In this document: piece after piece, positions 1 to 4,871 of the stretch | Position numbering within the stretch: the stretch's first letter is position 1 | Layout: every line of letters starts with the position of its first letter | Assembly: GCA_035293245.1 (NCBI GenBank) | Contig: DATDOO010000298.1 | Coordinates: 1 to 5,171, forward strand | Source: DATDOO01 sp035293245 | GTDB lineage: Bacteria; Pseudomonadota; Gammaproteobacteria; Methylococcales; Methylococcaceae | Length of the DNA stretch: 5,171 nucleotides | Reading direction: 5' to 3' | Program-made: the position numbers and the translations under genes | The notes under the pieces: model-generated | The model's database searches: none | Seen by the model: the letters and a program-made list of their open reading frames with translations, nothing else | Told to the model about the DNA's origin: nothing

Positions 1-56
1 CGCCGCGTCTGTTTCTTCTTAGCCGCATATTCCAGCTCGGAGAAGGTCATCTGCAT
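1..56 (-). CDS. IS5-family transposase, N-terminal fragment cut by the window edge
   Basis: The reverse strand from 56 encodes MQMTFSELEYAAKKKQTRR, a typical start of IS5-family DDE transposases. These often open with a short Met-Ser/Thr-Phe-Ser segment, an 'EYA.K.KQTRR' motif, and then a DNA-binding region. A GAGGAA Shine-Dalgarno lies about 7 bases upstream on the minus strand (around 62-68 of the plus strand). Met at 56 is preferred over Met at 50 because its distance from this site is better. Only about 18 codons are visible, so the DDE catalytic residues cannot be checked and it is unknown whether the gene is intact. The gene is transcribed away from the response regulator. The family assignment comes from recognising the N-terminal motif. 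Confidence 0.72.
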   Translation of the reverse strand, partial: MQMTFSELEYAAKKKQTR

Positions 57-137
57 CGGAATTCCTCTTCGGGTGATGTTTGCCGTATTCTCTCAGCTCA
101 CAATTCAACCCGCGAGCTGGAATAAATCAGCGCTTCC
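1..137 (-). mobile_element. Left (transposase-proximal) end of an IS5-family insertion sequence
   Basis: Read on the minus strand, the element would begin at 137 with GGAAGCGCTGATTTATTCC, then about 80 bases of leader, then the transposase start. GGAAG followed by a purine-rich stretch resembles the terminal inverted repeats of IS5-group elements (E. coli IS5 starts GGAAGGTGCGAACAAG). The bases just outside (138-141) are TTAA, which fits the YTAR target that IS5-group elements duplicate. The other end and the second target copy lie outside the window, so the boundary is an inference from one end only. Confidence 0.55.
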
Positions 138-222
138 TTAAACAAGCCGGAATTGCAGAAACGGATTTGTAAACCCGACGTTCGAAGATCGATTGGGTTG
201 AGCCTATCAAGCCGTCATTGCC

Positions 223-924
223 ATGAACCGCAAAATCCGCCTCCTCATCGTCGAAGACGAACCGGCCATCCGCACCGGGCTGGTGGACGTGTTCGTCTAT
301 CACGGCTACGAAGTGGAGGCGACGGCGGACGGGCGCGACGGCTTGCAGAAAGCCTTGAGCGGCCGCTTCGATCTGCTCCTTTTGGACGTGATGCTGCCGG
401 GCATGAACGGCTTCGAGGTGTGCGAGCGCATCCGCGCCGAGGACCGGGAACAGCCCATCATCCTGCTCACCGCCAAAAGCGGCGACGAAGACATCATCCA
501 CGGCCTGTCCCTGGGCGCCGACGACTACGTGGCCAAGCCTTTTTCCGTGGCGCAACTGGTGCTTCGGGTGCAGGCGGTGCTGCGCCGCTCGCGCATCGGC
601 GTGGAACTGGACGGGCTGATCGGCCTGGGCAACGAAATCGAAATCGACGCGCGCAACCTGACCGGCCGGCGCGGCGGCGAGAGCTTGTCCTTCACCCGCA
701 GGGAGGTGGAAATCCTGCAATACCTGAAAGCCAACGGCGACCGCGCCGTATCCCGCGAAGAGCTTTTGAGCAAGGTTTGGGGCTACGCCCGCAACCTGGA
801 TCTGGAAACCCGCACCGTGGACATCCACATGGCCAAGCTCAGGCGCAAGATCGAGCCGGACCCGGCCAATCCGCGCTTTCTGGTGACCGTGCGCGGCGCG
901 GGTTACCGGCTTTTGGCGGATTGA
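223..924 (+). CDS. OmpR/PhoB-family two-component response regulator
   Basis: This is a 233-residue DNA-binding response regulator, the usual length for the family. The receiver domain spans about residues 5-118. It has the acidic pair E11/D12 for Mg2+, phospho-acceptor D55 in 'LLLLDVMLPG', switch residues T83 and Y102, and the conserved lysine K105 in 'AKPF'. A winged-helix output domain covers about 135-231, with the recognition-helix region 'ETRTVDIHMAKLRRKIE' and the closing 'VRGAGYRL' hairpin. It is therefore expected to be a transcription factor activated by phosphorylation from the adjacent kinase. ATG 223 is the only reasonable start, because an in-frame TGA at 199-201 sits just upstream. 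No good Shine-Dalgarno is visible before it. The IS5 end lies only 85 bases upstream, so native promoter sequence may have been displaced. The sequence matches the general OmpR class; I cannot assign a named regulator. Confidence 0.95.
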   Translation: MNRKIRLLIVEDEPAIRTGLVDVFVYHGYEVEATADGRDGLQKALSGRFDLLLLDVMLPGMNGFEVCERIRAEDREQPIILLTAKSGDEDIIHGLSLGADDYVAKPFSVAQLVLRVQAVLRRSRIGVELDGLIGLGNEIEIDARNLTGRRGGESLSFTRREVEILQYLKANGDRAVSREELLSKVWGYARNLDLETRTVDIHMAKLRRKIEPDPANPRFLVTVRGAGYRLLAD

Positions 925-925
925 G

Positions 926-2989
926 ATGGCCCGCTCAGCTTTCGCCGGACTGGACCGCCGCCGCCTGCGCCTGTGGCTGGCGTTGTTCTTCCTGGCCTTG
1001 GCGGTTCCCACCGCCTTGCTGATCCGCCAGGCCTATAGCCAATTGAAGTGGGAGGCGTTCCACCAGTACCGGGGCCTGGCCGAGGAACTGGCGGCGCGCA
1101 TCGACGGCCGCCTGATCGAGTTGATCAACGGGGAAGAAGCGCGCTCCTTCACCGATTACAGCTTCCTGGTGGTGGCGGGCGATCCGACCGCCAACTTCCT
1201 GCAGCGCTCGCCCCTGTCGGTTTATCCCCTGGCCGCCGGAGTGCCCGGACTGATCGGCTATTTCCAGGTCGATGCTCAAGGCCGCCTGAGCACGCCGCTG
1301 CTGCCCGCCTCGGCCACCGAGGCCGCCGGCTATGGCGTGGCGGCGCAGGAACTTCTGGAAAGACAGGCGTTGCAGCAGCGCATCCTGGACATCCTGGCGG
1401 AAAACCGGCTGGTGAACGGCGCGGTCCCCCATCGGCTTTCGGCTCTGGTGGGCAAGAAACAGGAGGAGGCCAAGTCGAATGCCGGCGGTTACAGCTCGGC
1501 GGAAGCCGGCCGGGACGAAGACCGGCCCGTAGTGGCCTCGGAAGCAGAGCAGGCGCCGGCCCAGGCGGCCTTCGACAAGCTGGGCGAGGTGCAGGCCAAG
1601 CGCAAGCTGGAAGAAAAAACGGCATCCAGCGCTTTGGGACGGCTGAAAGACATAAAGCAGGATTCCGGCTATGCAGCCGCGCCCCGCCCGGCCAGCCCGC
1701 CGGCGGCGGCGCAAAACATCCAGTTGCTGGAAAAGCGCGGCGCGCGCAAGGAACGCAGCGCCCTGCCCGAGCCGCAACTCAGGGAAGCCGACGCCGCCCG
1801 TGAGGACAGCCTCCGGGCGCCGGCGCGGGTGCGCACTTTCGAAAGCGAACTGGATCCCTTCGAACTCAGCCTGTTGGACAGCGGCCAGTTCGTGCTGTAC
1901 CGGAAGGTGTGGCGCGACGGCCAGCGCTACATCCAGGGCGCCTTGATCGACCGGGAACCGTTCCTGCAAGGCGTGGTGGAAACCTTGTTCCGCGATACTG
2001 CCGTCTCGCGCATGAGCGATCTGGTTGTGGCCTTCCAGGGCAAGGTGTTTGCCTCCTTCAACGGCCGCGGCGAGCGTTATTCGCCTGGCGCCAGCGAGGA
2101 ACTGTGCGGCGAGTTGCTGTACCAGACGCGGCTGTCGGCGCCGTTGAGCGAACTGGAACTCCTCTTCACCGTCACCCAAATGCCCAGCGGCCCCGGCGCC
2201 GGCCTGATCGGCTGGCTGGCGCTGATCCTGGCCCTGGTGCTGTCCGGCGGCTGCTGGCTGTTGTACCGGGTCGGCGCGCGGCAGATCGACCTGACCCGCC
2301 AGCAGCAGGATTTTGTCTCCGCCGTCAGCCACGAACTGAAAACCCCGCTCACCTCCATCCGCATGTACGGCGAAATGCTGCGCGAGGGCTGGGTGGGGGA
2401 GGACAAGAAAACAACCTACTACGACTTCATCCACAGCGAGAGCGAGCGCCTGTCGCGCCTCATCGACAACGTGCTGCAACTGGCGCGCATGACCCGCAAC
2501 GACCTGCGCGTGGAACTCAAGCCGCTGGCGGCGGCGCAACTGATGGACACCATCCGCTCCAAAGTCGCGTCGCAGATCGAGCGCGCCGGGTTCACCCTGA
2601 ACGTGGAATGCGGCGAAGACGCCGGCCGCGCCGTGGTGAACGTCGATCCCGACTACTTCGCCCAGATCGTCATCAACCTAGTGGACAACGCCCTCAAGTT
2701 CTCCGCCAAGGCGGAAAACAGGAGCATAGGCATCGCCTGCCGCCTGGAATCGGCGCGCACCGTGCAGTTCTGCGTGCGCGACTACGGGCCCGGCATTCCC
2801 AGGGAGCAATTGAAGAAAATCTTCCGCCTGTTTTACCGCCTGGAAAACGAAATGACCCGCGAGACCGTCGGCACCGGCATCGGCCTGGCTTTGGTGCGGC
2901 AACTGGCCCAGGCCATGCAGGGCAGGGTGGATGTGGTGAACCGCGAGCCGGGGGCGGAGTTTTGCGTTTCGTTCCCCCTGTGTGATTGA
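926..2989 (+). CDS. Membrane sensor histidine kinase with a large low-complexity extracytoplasmic domain
   Basis: This 687-residue kinase is the partner of the regulator ending one base upstream. Membrane segment 1 is at about 16-34 and segment 2 at about 424-447, leaving about 390 residues outside the inner membrane. That domain has an ordered-looking N-terminal part (35-175), a charged Ala/Glu/Lys/Pro-rich middle (about 177-305) that looks disordered or coiled-coil, and an ordered part (306-420). HisKA starts within about ten residues of segment 2, with phospho-acceptor H469 in 'VSHELKTPLTSIRM'; there is no room for a HAMP domain. The HATPase part has the N box (N584 to N588, 'NLVDNALKF'), G1 box (D619, 'DYGPGIP'), F box (about 630-638) and G2 box ('GTGIGLAL', 649-656), so it should be an active kinase. 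The sensor region matches no domain I can name, so the signal is unknown. The one-base gap and shared strand imply co-transcription with the regulator. Confidence 0.93.
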   Translation: MARSAFAGLDRRRLRLWLALFFLALAVPTALLIRQAYSQLKWEAFHQYRGLAEELAARIDGRLIELINGEEARSFTDYSFLVVAGDPTANFLQRSPLSVYPLAAGVPGLIGYFQVDAQGRLSTPLLPASATEAAGYGVAAQELLERQALQQRILDILAENRLVNGAVPHRLSALVGKKQEEAKSNAGGYSSAEAGRDEDRPVVASEAEQAPAQAAFDKLGEVQAKRKLEEKTASSALGRLKDIKQDSGYAAAPRPASPPAAAQNIQLLEKRGARKERSALPEPQLREADAAREDSLRAPARVRTFESELDPFELSLLDSGQFVLYRKVWRDGQRYIQGALIDREPFLQGVVETLFRDTAVSRMSDLVVAFQGKVFASFNGRGERYSPGASEELCGELLYQTRLSAPLSELELLFTVTQMPSGPGAGLIGWLALILALVLSGGCWLLYRVGARQIDLTRQQQDFVSAVSHELKTPLTSIRMYGEMLREGWVGEDKKTTYYDFIHSESERLSRLIDNVLQLARMTRNDLRVELKPLAAAQLMDTIRSKVASQIERAGFTLNVECGEDAGRAVVNVDPDYFAQIVINLVDNALKFSAKAENRSIGIACRLESARTVQFCVRDYGPGIPREQLKKIFRLFYRLENEMTRETVGTGIGLALVRQLAQAMQGRVDVVNREPGAEFCVSFPLCD

Positions 2990-3002
2990 AATTGGGGGGT
3001 GG

Positions 3003-3065
3003 GATGTGCCGACCAAAGGGAAGCGCATCGTTCGCGATCGATGCGCCTCCTTGCGTCGGCACATC
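3003..3065. terminator. Long imperfect hairpin after the kinase gene
   Basis: GATGTGCCGAC at 3003-3013 is the exact reverse complement of GTCGGCACATC at 3055-3065. Inside it, GCGCATCG (3023-3030) pairs perfectly with CGATGCGC (3039-3046) around an 8-base loop. The bases between the two stems pair poorly. The structure starts 13 bases after the kinase stop. It has no following T-run, so it is not a textbook intrinsic terminator. It could be a factor-dependent terminator, an mRNA 3'-end stabiliser or a copy of a dispersed palindromic repeat. Confidence 0.5.
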
Positions 3066-3080
3066 TACCGGCTCTAATAT
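3051..3080 (+). promoter_or_regulatory. Candidate sigma-70 promoter of vapBC
   Basis: A -35-like TTGCGT (3051-3056) is followed after 18 bases by TAATAT (3075-3080), a good -10 match. Transcription would start near 3087, about 37 bases before the vapB start codon. A second -10-like TATGAT lies at 3086-3091 but has no -35 partner at proper spacing. The -35 is weak and lies in the right arm of the upstream hairpin. Confidence 0.4.
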
Positions 3081-3081
3081 T

Positions 3082-3109
3082 TGTGTATGATTCCGATCCA
3101 AAATACACA
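3082..3109. promoter_or_regulatory. Candidate VapB/VapBC operator (inverted repeat)
   Basis: TGTGTAT (3082-3088) and ATACACA (3103-3109) form a perfect 7-base inverted repeat. Their centres are 21 bases apart, about two helical turns, so both half-sites face the same side of the DNA. The repeat covers the predicted transcription start and the leader just before vapB. Ribbon-helix-helix VapB antitoxins, with VapC, usually repress their own operon by binding such repeats. The pattern is seen directly; the role is inferred. Confidence 0.5.
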
Positions 3110-3123
3110 CCGGAGCGTTTGCA

Positions 3124-3318
3124 GTGAGAACCAACATAGTGATCGATGACGGCCTCATGGCCGACGCCCTCAAGGCGACCGGGTTAAAGACCAAGAAAGA
3201 AGCCGTCGAACTTGGCCTGAAAACATTGATCAGGCTGAAGCGCCAGGAGGCCATCAAAGCCCTGCGCGGCAAGCTCAAGTGGGAAGGCGACCTCGAGGAC
3301 ATGAGACGCGGCGGATGA
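3124..3318 (+). CDS. vapB: VapB-type antitoxin (ribbon-helix-helix)
   Basis: This 64-residue protein is the antitoxin of a type II toxin-antitoxin pair. Residues 2-8 ('RTNIVID') form the DNA-contacting beta strand. Helices at about 9-19 and 23-38 ('KKEAVELGLKTLIRL') complete the ribbon-helix-helix fold of the VapB_antitoxin (DUF2191) family. The tail at 48-61, with W53, 'GDL' and 'MR', is the usual segment that threads into the VapC active site and blocks it. The start is GTG at 3124, with a CGGAG Shine-Dalgarno at 3111-3115, 8 bases away. The stop overlaps the vapC start as ATGA, so translation is coupled. It likely represses its own promoter through the inverted repeat just upstream. Normal length, with no sign of damage. 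Confidence 0.9.
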   Translation: MRTNIVIDDGLMADALKATGLKTKKEAVELGLKTLIRLKRQEAIKALRGKLKWEGDLEDMRRGG

Positions 3319-3716
3319 TTCTTGTCGACTCCAGCGTGTGGATCGACTACTTCAACGGCCGGCCCACGCGGCAAACCAACACGCTGGATACGCTTCTGGG
3401 TGCCGAACCGTTGGGCATCGGCGACCTCATCCTGACCGAAGTGTTGCAGGGCTTTAGGTCGGACGCCGACTACCAGGCCGCGAAGCGGGCGCTCACATCG
3501 CTCAGCGTTTTTGACATGCTGGGAGTCGAACTGGCCATACGCTCGGCCGACAACTTCCGTGTCTTGCGCAAACGGGGCATCACGGTACGCAAAACCGCCG
3601 ACGTCATTATCGCGACATTCTGTATCGAAGCCGGCCATTCCTTGCTGTTCGCCGATAAGGACTTCCAGCCGTTTGTCGACCATCTTGGATTACGGGCGGT
3701 GTCCGGGGATGCGTGA
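3315..3716 (+). CDS. vapC: VapC-type PIN-domain ribonuclease toxin
   Basis: This 133-residue PIN-domain protein is the toxin partner of the upstream antitoxin. Family members are Mg2+-dependent endoribonucleases, and those studied often cut tRNA or rRNA. The four-acid site is present: D5 ('ILVDSSVWIDYF'), E42 ('LTEVLQGF'), D96 ('KTADVIIA') and D116 in the 'ADKDF' motif. D114 lies close by. The order and spacing match active VapC proteins, so the toxin looks functional. The ATG at 3315 overlaps the vapB stop by four bases. An upstream in-frame GTG at 3279 would force a 40-base overlap and add residues before the conserved PIN strand, so it is not used. The specific RNA target cannot be read from the sequence. 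Confidence 0.93.
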   Translation: MILVDSSVWIDYFNGRPTRQTNTLDTLLGAEPLGIGDLILTEVLQGFRSDADYQAAKRALTSLSVFDMLGVELAIRSADNFRVLRKRGITVRKTADVIIATFCIEAGHSLLFADKDFQPFVDHLGLRAVSGDA

Positions 3717-3762
3717 AGTCTGGCCCGACCCGGGCAGGGCGGAACGCTATGGCGGTCTGACC

Positions 3763-3810
3763 GGGACGGGGTTTCTGAGCGGGACGGGGTTTCTGAGCGG
3801 GACGGGGTTT
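3763..3810 (+). repeat. 18-base direct tandem repeat, 2.7 copies
   Basis: The unit GGGACGGGGTTTCTGAGC occurs exactly at 3763-3780 and 3781-3798, then as a partial third copy (12 bases) at 3799-3810. Each unit contains a GGG and a GGGG run on the plus strand, giving six G-runs in 45 bases. There are no spacers, so it is not CRISPR. The third copy is the left arm of the palindrome that follows, so the array looks like an amplified hairpin arm. Confidence 0.9.
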
Positions 3811-3822
3811 GAACCCCGTCCC
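3799..3822. repeat. REP-like palindrome 1
   Basis: GGGACGGGGTT (3799-3809) and AACCCCGTCCC (3812-3822) are perfect reverse complements separated by two bases. The neighbouring C3798/G3823 pair extends the stem by one. It has no T-run and lies 80 bases after vapC. Its left arm is the same sequence as the tandem units just before it. Confidence 0.8.
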
Positions 3823-3853
3823 GAGCATTTAACAGGGCCGGCGGGTGACCCCG

Positions 3854-3871
3854 GCAGGGTTTTTGCCCTGC
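3854..3871. repeat. Short hairpin with T-rich loop
   Basis: GCAGGG (3854-3859) pairs with CCCTGC (3866-3871) around a TTTTTG loop. It lies between the two larger palindromes and is probably part of the same repeat cluster. The T's are in the loop, not after the stem, so it is not an obvious terminator. Confidence 0.6.
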
Positions 3872-3892
3872 GCGGCGCGGGCTGAAACGTTT

Positions 3893-3916
3893 CGGACGGG
3901 GTGGATACCCCGTCCG
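3893..3916. repeat. REP-like palindrome 2, same arm family as palindrome 1
   Basis: CGGACGGGGT (3893-3902) pairs perfectly with ACCCCGTCCG (3907-3916) around a GGAT loop. The core GGACGGGGT arm is shared with palindrome 1, so these are two members of one repeat family. It marks the edge between the G+C-rich DNA and the AT-rich stretch that follows. A 10-base palindrome, GAAACGTTTC, abuts it at 3884-3893. Confidence 0.8.
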
Positions 3917-3961
3917 GCATAGAGTATTACAATTAAAAACAGAAAAATACCAATACAAACT

Positions 3962-4282
3962 GTGAACCTGCATATATTATCCACATTTCTGGTTGTCATT
4001 AGTTGCCCGATAATTTCCGGCGCTATCGCATTAAGATATAGCGCATCTTGGTGGACAGCCTTGTTTGTGGCGGGTGGCTTTCTTTATGGGTTAACAATTG
4101 GATATTTATTGCTTAAGCTTGAATATCTAAACCTAAGTACTTCTAGAAAAACGAGAAAAAATTGGATTGATAAGGTTGTGTCAAATGATATTTTTTACTT
4201 TTTATTTCCGGTGATTGTTGTAATTTCCGCTCCTTTTTATTTAATGTATCTGAGTGAGCTAATTGCAAAGTCGCTCTTGTAA
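3962..4282 (+). CDS. Small unrecognised three-segment membrane protein in AT-rich DNA
   Basis: The 106-residue product has three strongly hydrophobic stretches (about 3-24, 30-53 and 77-103). A basic loop at about 60-72 ('TSRKTRKNWIDK') joins the second and third. By the positive-inside rule that loop should face the cytoplasm. I recognise no family. The start is a GTG at 3962; the frame is open back to a TAG at 3920-3922 but holds no ATG, and no clear Shine-Dalgarno is present. Codon use is AT-rich (many AAA, ATT, TTT and TTA codons), unlike every neighbour, which suggests recent acquisition. The coherent membrane pattern over the full length argues for a real gene, but the weak start leaves doubt. 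Confidence 0.55.
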   Translation: MNLHILSTFLVVISCPIISGAIALRYSASWWTALFVAGGFLYGLTIGYLLLKLEYLNLSTSRKTRKNWIDKVVSNDIFYFLFPVIVVISAPFYLMYLSELIAKSLL

Positions 4283-4300
4283 TAATTTGTTCCCGAACAA

Positions 4301-4415
4301 TCTGTAGGCCTGCAGGGTGCGCCTCCCCCAGTCCCGCCAATTCAACGATTTGAACGTCCCGTAAGGAACGCGACGGCGTTCCCACCACTCGAAAGGGGTG
4401 GGAGCCTGTTTTTAC
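4301..4415 (+). other. Structured RNA-like leader; possible IS200/IS605 right-end remnant
   Basis: Several small hairpins follow each other. TTCAA (4341-4345) pairs with TTGAA (4350-4354) around CGAT. GGAACGC (4365-4371) pairs with GCGTTCC (4376-4382) around GACG. TCCCACC (4380-4386) pairs with GGTGGGA (4397-4403). The 'GTAAGGAACGC...GGCGTTCCCACC...GAAAGG' layout resembles the right ends of IS605/IS1341-type elements, where the 3' end of tnpB continues into a guide (omega) RNA. No tnpB or tnpA coding sequence remains here, so this would be a relic or a solo end. The hairpins are seen; the transposon link rests on my recollection of such ends. Confidence 0.3.
4380..4413 (+). terminator. Terminator-like hairpin with short T-run in the leader of the exported-protein gene
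   Basis: The 7-base stem TCCCACC/GGTGGGA (4380-4386/4397-4403) continues past one A-G mismatch with C-T/A-G pairs closing a CGAA loop. Five T's follow at 4409-4413, after GCCTG. It could end transcription from the AT-rich gene upstream. It could instead act as an attenuator for the gene starting at 4429, since the preceding hairpin uses three of the same bases (4380-4382). Confidence 0.5.
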
Positions 4416-4416
4416 C

Positions 4417-4423
4417 GAGGTGA
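4417..4423 (+). promoter_or_regulatory. Ribosome binding site that decides the start of the exported-protein gene
   Basis: GAGGTGA at 4417-4423 is a strong Shine-Dalgarno sequence, 5 bases before the ATG at 4429. The in-frame GTG at 4420 lies inside this site, so it cannot be the start it serves. Confidence 0.75.
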
Positions 4424-4428
4424 ACATC

Positions 4429-4830
4429 ATGATCAGATTCTTTACAGCGCTTGTTTTTCTGAGCATCGCCGGCCTGGTGCTGCAAACTCCGGCCTGGGCT
4501 TACGGCGGCGGGGGCGGCAGCCGCAGTTCCTGCACCAAGCCTTACTTTAGCAACGAGCAGCCGGCGCAGAATGCGGAGGTCAAAGCCGTGAGCGAAGTGT
4601 CCTTTACCGCGACCGACAATACGGCGACGGGTACCCTGGCAGTCAAGGTCAACGGCCAGGCGGTGCAGCTTACGGTGACGCCGCAGAGCAGCGGGCGTTT
4701 TGCCGTGGTGGGCAAGCTGCCGCAGCCGGTTGTCCAGGTGGGAAAGGTACACATCGGCGTGTACGGCAAGAGCAAGGACGATTGCGACAACCAGCTCGTC
4801 TATTTCGTGACGGTCAAGCCGATAAACTGA
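4429..4830 (+). CDS. Small exported glycine-rich beta-sandwich-like protein, function unknown
   Basis: This 133-residue protein starts with a Sec signal peptide: basic R3, hydrophobic core to about residue 20, and a predicted cut after 'PAWA' (residue 24). A GGGGG stretch and a serine-rich patch follow. The remaining 98 residues or so alternate short beta-prone strands ('VSEVSFTAT', 'LAVKVNGQAVQLTV', 'RFAVVGKL', 'KVHIGVYGKS', 'LVYFVTVK'), which suggests an immunoglobulin-like sandwich. C35 and C119 are the only cysteines after the signal peptide and could form a disulfide across the domain. There is no lipobox, so it should be soluble in the periplasm or secreted. Codon use is G+C-rich, like the host. 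I do not recognise a named family, and the fold is inferred from the strand pattern only. A structured leader with a terminator-like hairpin precedes it. Confidence 0.8.
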   Translation: MIRFFTALVFLSIAGLVLQTPAWAYGGGGGSRSSCTKPYFSNEQPAQNAEVKAVSEVSFTATDNTATGTLAVKVNGQAVQLTVTPQSSGRFAVVGKLPQPVVQVGKVHIGVYGKSKDDCDNQLVYFVTVKPIN

Positions 4831-4871
4831 GCGAACGCTGCATTTTCACTATTCGAGATCGGGACTAAGAC

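Noticed and set aside
31..121. An 8-base inverted repeat, TCCAGCTC (31-38) and GAGCTGGA (114-121), as a possible IS inner element
   Set aside because: It is short, one arm lies inside the transposase coding region, and it does not coincide with the predicted IS end, so chance is enough to explain it.
935..2539. A 534-codon open frame on the minus strand inside the kinase gene
   Set aside because: It is antisense to a kinase with all catalytic motifs intact. Long antisense frames are expected in G+C-rich coding DNA, and its product is Gln/Ala/Arg-rich with no recognisable domain.
223..2989. The proteobacterial dedicated sortase regulator/kinase pair (PdsR/PdsS), suggested by the similar kinase length and gene order
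   Set aside because: The regulator has a canonical D55 'LDVMLPG' receiver unlike the PdsR sequences I recall, the kinase N-terminus does not match, and no sortase or LPXTG-type target is in view.
3279..3314. An earlier GTG start for vapC
   Set aside because: It would add residues before the conserved first PIN strand and a 40-base overlap with vapB. The ATGA overlap at 3315 is the usual arrangement.
2694..3683. A 329-codon minus-strand frame across the kinase end, the intergenic region and vapBC
   Set aside because: It crosses three well-supported plus-strand genes, their promoter and a hairpin, and the product has no domain character.
3763..3822. A CRISPR array
   Set aside because: The 18-base units are contiguous with no spacers, there are fewer than three full copies, and no cas gene is near.
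4287..4300. The TTGTTC-CC-GAACAA palindrome right after the membrane-protein stop, as a terminator
   Set aside because: The stem is AT-rich and only 5-6 bases long, the loop is too tight, and no T-run follows. It may be a binding site, but nothing supports that.
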